Source: Paratractidigestivibacter sp963640745 | Lineage (GTDB): Bacteria; Actinomycetota; Coriobacteriia; Coriobacteriales; Atopobiaceae | NCBI GenBank assembly: GCA_963640745.1 | Contig: CAVIBB010000007.1 | Coordinates: 1-39,869, forward strand | Direction of reading: 5' to 3' | DNA: 39,869 nucleotides | Part shown: positions 33,522-39,869 of the stretch, piece by piece | Layout of the letters: every line of letters starts with the position of its first letter | Numbering within the stretch: position 1 is the first letter of the stretch | Translations under genes and position numbers: made by a program | Notes under the pieces: generated by a model | Told to the model about the DNA's origin: nothing | The model's database searches: none | What the model saw: the letters and a program-made list of their open reading frames with translations, nothing else

Positions 33522-34000
33522 CGAGCAGGAGGGGCGGAGGGCTTCTTCACGACGCCGGGGGACAGATGACGGTCGAGCTCGCGGTGCTTGTTCCGCCGGC
33601 CATCGTCGTCGCCTTGATAGCCTACAACCTGATGTGTTTTATAGACGCGTGCGCGGCGTTCGACCGTCTGAGCCTCGATGCCGTGGTCGCTCACGGCATC
33701 GCGCCCGTCGGCGCCCAAACGCAGGACACCGCGGCGTCGGAGGTGCGGGCAGCCATAGCCTCGGGCTTGGGCCGCGAGGAGACCTGCGAGGTGAGCGTGA
33801 GCGTTGAGGACGTGGATTCCGGCGAGGCGACGGGCGCCTTCGTCGTCTCCCCGCTGCTCAGGCGCTTTGTCTGCAAGCTTACGTTTAAGCCATGGCCGAG
33901 GTATATGCGCATGCCGGGCATCACCTTTGAGGCGCCCTTCGCCCTTTTTCATGAGCGCTCGCTTGTGGTGGACAGGTACCGGCCGGGGGTGGTGGTCTGA
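33518..34000 (+). CDS. Second TadE-like pseudopilin
   Basis: 160 residues. Leader ending DAGG, then QMTVELAVLVPPAIVVALIAY: Glu at +5 after cleavage. The helix is followed by an outside domain with three Cys in the first half (MCF, DAC) and TC/VC later. ATGA overlaps the TadG-like gene. With the earlier TadE-like and small prepilin it makes four class III leader proteins in this locus. Confidence 0.82.
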   Translation: MTSRRGGGLLHDAGGQMTVELAVLVPPAIVVALIAYNLMCFIDACAAFDRLSLDAVVAHGIAPVGAQTQDTAASEVRAAIASGLGREETCEVSVSVEDVDSGEATGAFVVSPLLRRFVCKLTFKPWPRYMRMPGITFEAPFALFHERSLVVDRYRPGVVV

Positions 34001-34495
34001 ATGGCGATGGCCAGGTTTCTCGTTGACGAGCGTCCCGGGGACGCCGTGGAGGCGAAGGTCCTCAACACGTGGGCGCAGCGTCTCCGCGGGCTTTTGGGGA
34101 CCGGCCCTGCGGCAGAGCCGGTGGTGCTCACGCAATGCTCGTCGGTGCATACCTTCGGTATGACGTACCCCATCGATATAGCGTTCGTCGACGAGGTGGG
34201 TGAGGTGCTTGACGTGGTTCGGGCCCTGCCGCCGGGGAGGGTCGCCTCGTCCTGCGAGGCCTCGTGCGTGTTCGAGCGCCCGGCGTCGTGCGACGGCTGG
34301 CTCGCTAAGGGGGAGCATCTGTGGACCAGCGCGTTATGGGGCGAGGGCGAGCCGCATGGAGAGATTGGAGAGCGTGATGGCAAGATCGTTCGAGAAGAAG
34401 ACCTGCCCGAGGTGTGGTCAGCTGCTCTATGCGGACATGACCGTCTGCTACGGGTGCCTCTACGACTTCACGAGGAAAAACAACGGGCCCTCTGA
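34001..34495 (+). CDS. DUF192 family protein
   Basis: 164 residues. The DUF192 core covers about 5-115 with the signature QCSSVHTFGMTYPIDIAFVD and LPPGRV. DUF192 is a small beta-rich domain of unknown function, usually secreted; here no signal peptide is visible. It starts right after the TadE-like stop. The last ~39 residues lie past the core and overlap the next gene by 119 bp in another frame; they probably carry no function, and the shared stretch belongs to the FHA gene. Coriobacterial Tad loci of this kind may carry it as an assembly factor, but that is inference. Confidence 0.75.
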   Translation: MAMARFLVDERPGDAVEAKVLNTWAQRLRGLLGTGPAAEPVVLTQCSSVHTFGMTYPIDIAFVDEVGEVLDVVRALPPGRVASSCEASCVFERPASCDGWLAKGEHLWTSALWGEGEPHGEIGERDGKIVREEDLPEVWSAALCGHDRLLRVPLRLHEEKQRAL

Positions 34496-35033
34496 GTCGG
34501 CTGCTGCTAAAACCGCTGTTGTCAAACCGGCTGCTGCCAAACCGGCTGCCACTAAGACCGCTGCTGCCGTGTCGGCGGATGCCGAGAGGGGAGGAGTTGC
34601 GCCGCCAGAGCCCGGGCCGCGCGGTCACGAACGGGAGGACTCCGCGCTCTCCGGCAAGCCCGACCCCCGGCCGTTTTCCACGCCAATCGGGTCGTCTGAC
34701 GACAACGAGGTGACGACGCTTCTCGACGGGCCGTCCGTCATCGAGGGGCCACACGCGGTCTGCGTGAGGACGGACTTGGCCGACGTGTTGGTATCCCTAG
34801 GCGAAAAGGGTCTCTGTGTAGGACGCGGGTCGGGCAATCAGGTGGTGCTGCGCGAGAAATCGGTCTCGCGCAGGCATCTGAGGATCCTGCCCGCCGAGGA
34901 AGGGGCGGAGGTGCGAGACCTCGGCTCAACGAACCCGGCCAAGTATCGGGGCCGGCCGCTGCGCGGAACCGTTCTGGTCCCCTGGGGAGGTGAGGTCGAG
35001 CTCGGGGGCGTTGTTCTCTCCATGTGCGAGTAA
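34377..35033 (+). CDS. Zinc-ribbon and FHA-domain protein
   Basis: 218 residues from ATG 34377 (TTGGAGAG upstream). The N-terminus has a CPRCG...CYGC zinc ribbon (about 10-30), then an Ala/Lys/Pro repeat linker (AAAKPAATKTAAAVS-like), an acidic/proline-rich middle with a TTLLDGP stretch, and a C-terminal FHA domain with GRGSGNQVVL, SVSRRHLRI and DLGSTNPAKY. FHA domains bind phosphothreonine, so this protein would sense Ser/Thr kinase signalling; the threonines near EVTTLLDG could be a phospho-target, as in GarA/Fha-type proteins. It closes the Tad operon and may couple pilus activity to a kinase outside the window. Confidence 0.83.
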   Translation: MARSFEKKTCPRCGQLLYADMTVCYGCLYDFTRKNNGPSESAAAKTAVVKPAAAKPAATKTAAAVSADAERGGVAPPEPGPRGHEREDSALSGKPDPRPFSTPIGSSDDNEVTTLLDGPSVIEGPHAVCVRTDLADVLVSLGEKGLCVGRGSGNQVVLREKSVSRRHLRILPAEEGAEVRDLGSTNPAKYRGRPLRGTVLVPWGGEVELGGVVLSMCE

Positions 35034-35165
35034 GGGGCGCCGGCTCTCCTCGTGGGCGCAATGAACGGCCGGCTCTCGCGGCGCTCAGGCTCGGCATAGT
35101 TGTCCCGCGGCTCTGCTATGCTCGCGTTAATGCCCGGTTCAGCCTCATCGCAGATGGAGCCGCAT

Positions 35166-37136
35166 ATGGTTGTCCGATTCAGCTCTTCGCGTTCCTGCCG
35201 GCTCAGCTTCACGGCGCTCGTCGTCCTTGTCGTCGCCCTCGCCGTCGCGCCGATCACGGCATTCGCCCGCGACTACTCGATCTCGAAGGTGGACATCGAC
35301 GCTACGGTGACCGAGGACGGCACCCTGCGCGTCGAGGAGTCGCGCACGTTCGATTTCGACGGCAGCTTCAACGGGGTGTACTGGAAGATCCCCACGGGCT
35401 ACAACTCGAACAACGACAAGGAGGTCGAGCTCGTTGTCGACTCCGTGGGAGAGGGCTCGGGCTCCGGGGTGGACGAGTTCTCCCTCTCCGAGTCCGGCGA
35501 CCGCGGCACATACGAGCTGTCTGAGTACTCGTCCTACACACAGGTTAAGCTCTACTCTCCCCATGAGGACGAATCGGTTACCTTCACCATCGTCTATGAG
35601 CTCACGAACGTGGCCACACGCTGGGAGGACACGGGCGAGCTCTACTGGAAGTTCGTTTCGGATGGCTGGGACGTGGAGTCCCAGAACGTTACCTGCACGC
35701 TGCATCTTCCCGTTGCCGCGGGCGAGTCCGTCTCAGCGGGCGGCAACGTCCGCGCCTGGGGCCACGGCCCGCTCGACGCCGAGGTGTCGTTCTTGGGAGA
35801 CGACGTGGTCTTCTCCGTACCGGGCGTCGGTACCGACGAGTATGCGGAGATGCGTGTGACCTTCCCGACTTCGTGGATAGCCTCCTGCGAGCAGACCTCC
35901 GGCTCGAAGCTTGATTCCATTCTCTCGGAGGAGAGCGCGTGGGCGGACGAGGCCAACGTCAGGCGCGAGCGCGCCCGCATGGCACGCAACGTCGGCACAT
36001 TCGGCTCCATTGGCCTTGCCATCGTGACGGCCATCGCTGTCGTTGCCGCCTGGGTGCAGCAGAGTAACGAGTCTGCCCCCGAGTTCAAGGAGACGTATTT
36101 CCGCGATGTTCCGACAGGCGATCACCCCGCCGTGCTCGGCGCACTCTATAACGGGGGCAAGGCCGAGCCTAAGGGCCTCACGGCGACGCTCATGCGGCTC
36201 ACCGACTCCGGCGTGATCAAGCTCGAGCGCGCGACGATCAAAAAGAAGACGCGCAGCGGGGGAGAGAAGTCCGAGATTGACTACCTGGTGACCAAGCTCA
36301 AGGATGTCCCCAAGCAGGAGGGCCGGGAGAAGGACCGAGCCCGCTCGATCGACGCCGTCGCGTGCGACCTTCTCTTTAATCGAGTCGCCAAGAAGGGCAA
36401 CAAGCCCGGCTCCCAGGTCTATCTCTCTGCGTTCAAGCGCAAGGCCAAGAAAGAGCCGGCCGCGTACGAGGAGGCTTGGAACAGCTGGACGGGCAACGCC
36501 GAGGAGGGCTTCAAGGAGCGTTTCGTGGACGGCGCCCCCTTGCAGCACCGCAAGCACCTCATTCTTGCCATCAGCATTGTGGACATCGTCGCGTCAATCC
36601 TTACCTTCTTGTATTTCTTCATATTCATGGAGGATGACCTGCTTCATATTGTCGTTCCGTCGCTCCTGCTATTTATTGTGGGTATCGCGGGGGTCGTCAT
36701 TGGCGCAGGGCTGAAGCCCCTCAATCGCGAGGGTATCGAGACCAGGGCCAAGCTCGAGGCGCTTCGAAACTGGCTCAAGGAGTTCACCAAGCTCGACGAG
36801 GCGGTGCCCGACGACGTCGTGCTCTGGAACCGGCTGCTCGTCATGGCGGTGGTGCTCGGCGTTTCCAAGGAAGTCATCAGGCAGCTCAAGGTCGCGCTCC
36901 CGCAGGTGGTCGAGGACCCGTCCCTCATGTCGACCTACGGTTGGTGCTACTACGACGGGCGCTATAGCAGCCGTGCACCCAGCGCCGTCTTTACCAGGGG
37001 CTTCGAGTCGGCCCACCACGTCTCGGAGGCGGCGCTGGCTGCTTCCTCCGACAGCTCGAGCGGAGGCGGTGGCGGCGGATTCTCCAGCGGGGGCGGCGGT
37101 GGCTTCGGCGGCGGAGGCGGCGGTGGCGCCTTCTAG
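35166..37136 (+). CDS. DUF2207 membrane protein with Gly-rich C-terminus
   Basis: 656 residues from ATG 35166 (GGAG 6 nt upstream; earlier in-frame starts lack such a site). It has a signal peptide (1-34, cut after TAFA), an extracellular beta-rich DUF2207 domain (about 35-275, starting YSISKVDIDATVTEDGTLRVEESR), one helix (about 281-298), a cytoplasmic basic part, two or three more helices (about 464-515), another soluble part, and a tail of Ser and Gly (last ~30 residues). DUF2207 proteins are predicted surface or membrane proteins of unknown role, often with such Gly tails. It stands alone between the FHA gene and the trp leader. Confidence 0.85.
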   Translation: MVVRFSSSRSCRLSFTALVVLVVALAVAPITAFARDYSISKVDIDATVTEDGTLRVEESRTFDFDGSFNGVYWKIPTGYNSNNDKEVELVVDSVGEGSGSGVDEFSLSESGDRGTYELSEYSSYTQVKLYSPHEDESVTFTIVYELTNVATRWEDTGELYWKFVSDGWDVESQNVTCTLHLPVAAGESVSAGGNVRAWGHGPLDAEVSFLGDDVVFSVPGVGTDEYAEMRVTFPTSWIASCEQTSGSKLDSILSEESAWADEANVRRERARMARNVGTFGSIGLAIVTAIAVVAAWVQQSNESAPEFKETYFRDVPTGDHPAVLGALYNGGKAEPKGLTATLMRLTDSGVIKLERATIKKKTRSGGEKSEIDYLVTKLKDVPKQEGREKDRARSIDAVACDLLFNRVAKKGNKPGSQVYLSAFKRKAKKEPAAYEEAWNSWTGNAEEGFKERFVDGAPLQHRKHLILAISIVDIVASILTFLYFFIFMEDDLLHIVVPSLLLFIVGIAGVVIGAGLKPLNREGIETRAKLEALRNWLKEFTKLDEAVPDDVVLWNRLLVMAVVLGVSKEVIRQLKVALPQVVEDPSLMSTYGWCYYDGRYSSRAPSAVFTRGFESAHHVSEAALAASSDSSSGGGGGGFSSGGGGGFGGGGGGGAF

Positions 37137-37239
37137 CTGCGGTTTCTTGCCAACGCAGACCATCGGGCGCCTCGAGGTCGCAAAAACGTAACAAAACCGA
37201 GGCCCCGCTTCGCCCTGCCAAGGCGTAAAGTAAGGATCA

Positions 37240-37547
37240 AATCGAATAGCGCACCTAAACCGATGAGACGGAAAGTAGGCGCCAGCGCACGAAGAGCGAG
37301 CCCGGGGCGGTGGAAGCCGGGACGAGAGCGGGACGTCGAATGGGCCGTCGAGGGCGCACCGAAAGGGTCCAGGAACACGTGAATCCCAAGTAGGCTGCGA
37401 CGTGCAGGTTCACGTTAGTAACCAGGGACGTGCAGGCGTCCCGCAAAAAGGGCACGGCGCTTCTTGCCGTGAACCAAGGTGGCACCGCGGGTTCAGACTC
37501 TGGGCTCGTCCTTGGCGGAATTCATCAGCTGAGGACGGGCCATTTTT
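37240..37547 (+). ncRNA. Tryptophan T-box leader (transcription-controlling)
   Basis: The T-box sequence AAGGTGGCACCGCGG is at 37476-37490. Stem I features: AGTA at 37274-37277, an apical hairpin CCCGG (37301-37305)/CCGGG (37317-37321) with GGTGG in its loop (37309-37313), and a specifier-loop TGG at 37341-37343 in TCGAATGGGCC, the Trp codon. AAGG of the T-box can pair with CCTT at 37510-37513, the start of the terminator stem, giving the usual antiterminator. Uncharged tRNA-Trp would therefore turn on trpEGD. The 5' end is approximate; TAAAGT at 37226-37231 is a possible -10. Confidence 0.88.
37503..37547 (+). terminator. T-box regulated terminator before trpE
   Basis: Arms 37503-37512 and 37532-37541 pair over 10 bp with one G-U pair, followed by ATTTTT. 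It competes with the T-box antiterminator for bases 37510-37512. Confidence 0.9.
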
Positions 37548-37578
37548 ATGCTCTTCCCCCGAGTCGTTAGGAGGGTTC

Positions 37579-39129
37579 ATGACAAATAAAGCGCAGATTA
37601 ACGCAGGCGTCGACGTCGAGCGTGCCTACCCGGCGCTTGCGGAGGTCGCGCACATCGCGGCCGCCGACCCGACGCTGCGCCGCGTCCCCGTCAAGCGCGA
37701 GCTCATGGCGGACGCCTTTACCACCATCGAGGCGATGCGGCGCGTGCGTGCCGTGTCCAACCACTGCTTCCTCTTTGAGTCCGCCGAGGCCGACCGACGC
37801 TGGGGACGCCACAGCTTCCTCGGTTTCGCGCCCACGGTGGAGCTCACCTGCGTGAACGGCGAGCTCACGGTCAAGCGCGGGGTTGAGGGCGGCGAGCCCA
37901 CGGTCGAACGCGCCCATGTGGAGCACCCCGGTGACGCTATCCGCGCGCTTCTTGCTGAGCACAAGTCGCCCCAGCTCGAGGGCTTCCCGCCCTTCACGGG
38001 CGGCCTCGTGGGCTATTTTTCCTACGATTATCTCAAGTACGCCGAACCGGTGCTGCGCCGCGACGGCATGGACCGCGAGGACTTCCTCGACGTTGACCTC
38101 ATGCTCTTCGACCGCGTGATCTGCTTCGACTCGTATCGCCAGAAGGTCGTGCTCGTGGCGTCGGTCGACGTCTCCGATTCCGAGCCCGCGTCGCTCGAGG
38201 CGGCCTACGCCTCCGCGCTGGCCGACCTCGACCGCATGCAGGATATCCTGCGAAACGGCGAGAAGCACGAGTTCGCGCCGCTTCACTTGCAGCGTGACCT
38301 GGCCCCCGTCTACGACCAGGGCCGCTACGAGCAGATGGTTCGTACCGCCCAGGATCACATCCACGAGGGCGATATCTTCCAGGTCGTGCTCTCCGACCCC
38401 ATCACCGCACCCGCCGAGGGCAGCCTCTTCGACGTGTACCGCACGCTTCGTTGCACGAACCCTTCGCCTTACATGGCGTTCATCTCCTCCGACGACGTCG
38501 AGGTCGCGGCCGCGAGCCCGGAAACCCTGGCCAAGCTGGAGAACGGCAAGCTCTTTACCTACCCGCTCGCAGGCACCCGTCCCCGCGGCAAGACGCCCGA
38601 GGAGGATGCCGAGCTCGAGCGCGGGCTTCTTGCCGACGAGAAAGAGCTCGCGGAGCACAACATGCTCGTCGACCTGGGGCGCAACGACATCGGCCGCGTG
38701 GCCGCGCTGGGGTCCGTCGAGGTCGAGAGCTACCACAACATTCTGCGTTTCTCCCACGTGATGCACATCGGCTCCACCGTTACCGGGCAGCTCGCCGACG
38801 ATAAGGACGCCGTCGACGTCATCGACTCCATTCTGCCGGCAGGCACGCTCTCAGGCGCGCCGAAGCTACGCGCTTGCCAGATCATCAGCGACCTGGAGGG
38901 CGCCAAGCGCGGCATCTACGGCGGCGCCATCGGCTATCTCGACTTCTCGGGCAACCTCGACACCTGCATCGGTATCCGCCTGGCCTACAAGAAGAACGGC
39001 GAGGTCTGCGTGCAGTCCGGGGCGGGCATCGTGGCCGATTCCGTGCCGGCAAAGGAGTTCATGGAGTGCCAGAACAAGGCGCGCGCTGTCGTCGAGGCCG
39101 TGCGCGCGGCGGAAGGAGGGCTCGCATGA
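37579..39129 (+). CDS. trpE: Anthranilate synthase component I
   Basis: 516 residues from ATG 37579, with TTAGGAGGG just upstream. It makes anthranilate from chorismate with ammonia or glutamine from TrpG. The N-terminal domain has a FLFESAEAD block (64-72) at the position of the tryptophan feedback site. The C-terminal chorismate-binding core has SPYMAFI, AASPETL, PLAGTRPRGKT, LVDLGRNDIGRV, GTLSGAPKLRA and GAGIVADSVPAKEF, all intact. Gene order trpE-trpG-trpD after a T-box shows this is the tryptophan operon rather than a para-aminobenzoate gene. Confidence 0.96.
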   Translation: MTNKAQINAGVDVERAYPALAEVAHIAAADPTLRRVPVKRELMADAFTTIEAMRRVRAVSNHCFLFESAEADRRWGRHSFLGFAPTVELTCVNGELTVKRGVEGGEPTVERAHVEHPGDAIRALLAEHKSPQLEGFPPFTGGLVGYFSYDYLKYAEPVLRRDGMDREDFLDVDLMLFDRVICFDSYRQKVVLVASVDVSDSEPASLEAAYASALADLDRMQDILRNGEKHEFAPLHLQRDLAPVYDQGRYEQMVRTAQDHIHEGDIFQVVLSDPITAPAEGSLFDVYRTLRCTNPSPYMAFISSDDVEVAAASPETLAKLENGKLFTYPLAGTRPRGKTPEEDAELERGLLADEKELAEHNMLVDLGRNDIGRVAALGSVEVESYHNILRFSHVMHIGSTVTGQLADDKDAVDVIDSILPAGTLSGAPKLRACQIISDLEGAKRGIYGGAIGYLDFSGNLDTCIGIRLAYKKNGEVCVQSGAGIVADSVPAKEFMECQNKARAVVEAVRAAEGGLA

Positions 39130-39704
39130 TCGTCCTTATCGACAACTACGACAGCTTCTCTTACAACCTCTACCAGCTGCTCGGCACCATCGAACCGGAT
39201 ATCCGCGTGGTAAGAAACGACGATCTCACGGTGGCCGAGCTCGCCGAGCTCAACCCCGCCGGCGTCGTTCTGAGCCCGGGGCCGGGCCGCCCGGCCGACG
39301 CGGGCATCTGCGAGGACGTGGCCCGCGAGCTTACCGGCCGTGTGCCCATCCTGGGCGTCTGCCTGGGGCATCAGGCCATCTGCGAGGCGTTCGGCGGGAC
39401 CGTCACCTATGCGGCCGAGCTCATGCACGGCAAGTCGTCCATGGCCGACGTCGAGCCGGGCTCGCGCCTCTTTGCGGGCTTGCCCGCGCAGGTCGAGGTC
39501 GCGCGCTACCACTCGCTCGAGGCCGACGAGGCGAGCCTGCCCGCGTGCCTGCGCGTGACGGCGCGCACCGCCGACGACCGTCGCGAGGTCATGGCCGTGG
39601 AGCATGTCTCGGCGCCGACCTTCGGTGTGCAGTTCCACCCCGAGTCCATCCTTACCCCGCAAGGTGAGGCTATGGCCCGCAACTTCCTCGCGCTCTGTAA
39701 ATAA
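39126..39704 (+). CDS. trpG: Anthranilate synthase component II, glutamine amidotransferase
   Basis: 192 residues. It releases ammonia from glutamine for TrpE. Class I amidotransferase triad: C79 in GVCLGHQ, H171 and E173 in QFHPES. The N-terminal IDNYDSFSYNL and LSPGPG are typical. ATGA overlaps the trpE stop, so the two subunits are probably co-translated. It could also serve aminodeoxychorismate synthase. Confidence 0.94.
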   Translation: MIVLIDNYDSFSYNLYQLLGTIEPDIRVVRNDDLTVAELAELNPAGVVLSPGPGRPADAGICEDVARELTGRVPILGVCLGHQAICEAFGGTVTYAAELMHGKSSMADVEPGSRLFAGLPAQVEVARYHSLEADEASLPACLRVTARTADDRREVMAVEHVSAPTFGVQFHPESILTPQGEAMARNFLALCK

Positions 39705-39732
39705 CGCACGGGTAAACGCCTTTTTCAGCTAT

Positions 39733-39771
39733 AAAAACTGCAACGGCACAAAGAGACAGCCCCCTGTTTTT
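39733..39771. repeat. Possible degenerate member of the intergenic palindrome group
   Basis: AAAAAC (39733-39738) and GTTTTT (39766-39771) are inverted, and the 3' half GACAGCCCCCTGTT (39755-39768) resembles GACACGTCCCCTGTT of copy 2 at 17357. It lies in the 84-bp gap between trpG and trpD. Confidence 0.3.
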
Positions 39772-39788
39772 GCGAAAGGAAACCAAAG

Positions 39789-39869
39789 ATGATCAAGGAA
39801 GCCATCGAGAAGATCGTGATGAAGGAGGACCTCACTTACGACGAGGCCTACACCACCATGCACGAGATC
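39789..39869 (+). CDS. trpD: Anthranilate phosphoribosyltransferase, 5' end only
   Basis: Only the first 27 codons are in the window. The translation MIKEAIEKIVMKEDLTYDEA and onward fits the N-terminal helices of TrpD, which begin with a similar EDLT-x-x-EA pattern. AAAGGAAA precedes the ATG. TrpD adds phosphoribose to anthranilate, the step after TrpE/TrpG, so position supports the call. The rest lies outside the window. Confidence 0.8.
   Translation, partial: MIKEAIEKIVMKEDLTYDEAYTTMHEI

Noticed and set aside
34377..34495. Sequencing frameshift fusing DUF192 and FHA genes
   Set aside because: The FHA gene has its own ribosome binding site and a sensible zinc-ribbon start, so two separate genes are more likely; the overlap is listed as a finding instead.
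37137..37240. tRNA gene in the gap after the DUF2207 gene
   Set aside because: No cloverleaf with a TTCRA loop could be drawn; the following sequence fits the T-box leader.

Overview
The window looks like chromosomal DNA of a GC-rich, low-redundancy fermentative actinobacterium. Gene content fits class Coriobacteriia (Collinsella/Olsenella-like): fermentative D-lactate dehydrogenase next to pyruvate kinase, a tryptophan T-box in front of trpE, a MurNAc PTS, and a Tad pilus locus with no outer-membrane secretin, as expected in a one-membrane cell. The taxon is inferred from content and style, not from a marker gene.

Layout. 1-4221: tail terminators of an upstream gene, a cytoplasmic GH13 alpha-amylase-type enzyme, ldhA and pyk (starch/maltodextrin to pyruvate to D-lactate). 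4256-17342: an acid-sugar catabolic island. A divergent PrpR-like regulator faces a gene series encoding a DUF1537 acid-sugar kinase, iron alcohol dehydrogenase, DapA-family aldolase, PdxA2-type dehydrogenase, an IT-superfamily permease, two tandem esterases, an Asp-box beta-propeller (sialidase fold) and a YhcH/NanQ-type protein. None of the hydrolases has a signal peptide, so the likely plan is: import an esterified or glycosylated acid sugar, strip it inside the cell, phosphorylate and oxidise/decarboxylate it towards a triose phosphate, and reduce an aldehyde by-product. The substrate is not known from sequence.

17357-24728: a calcium-type P-type ATPase behind a structured leader that can hide its ribosome binding site, the ribosome-assembly GTPase RsgA, a PNPOx-fold protein, and murQ-murP for MurNAc uptake and recycling. 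24865-35033: a tightly overlapping Tad/Flp pilus operon (CpaB-, CpaE-, CpaF-, TadB-, TadC-like, a Flp pilin, several further class III prepilin-like proteins, a large TadG-like protein) ending in a DUF192 protein and a zinc-ribbon/FHA protein. 35166-37136: a DUF2207 membrane protein. 37240-39869: Trp T-box, trpE, trpG and the first 27 codons of trpD, which runs off the window.

Most notable: the acid-sugar island as a possibly undescribed pathway; two esterases that each carry a second, apparently dead hydrolase domain; a sigma54-type activator that has lost its sigma54-contact motif and sits next to a helically phased direct-repeat operator; four copies of a 26-27 nt palindrome in intergenic gaps; an SD-occluding leader on the P-type ATPase; four 11-bp tandem repeats in front of the Tad operon; and a small H-C-C-C metal-site-like motif inside the TadG-like protein.
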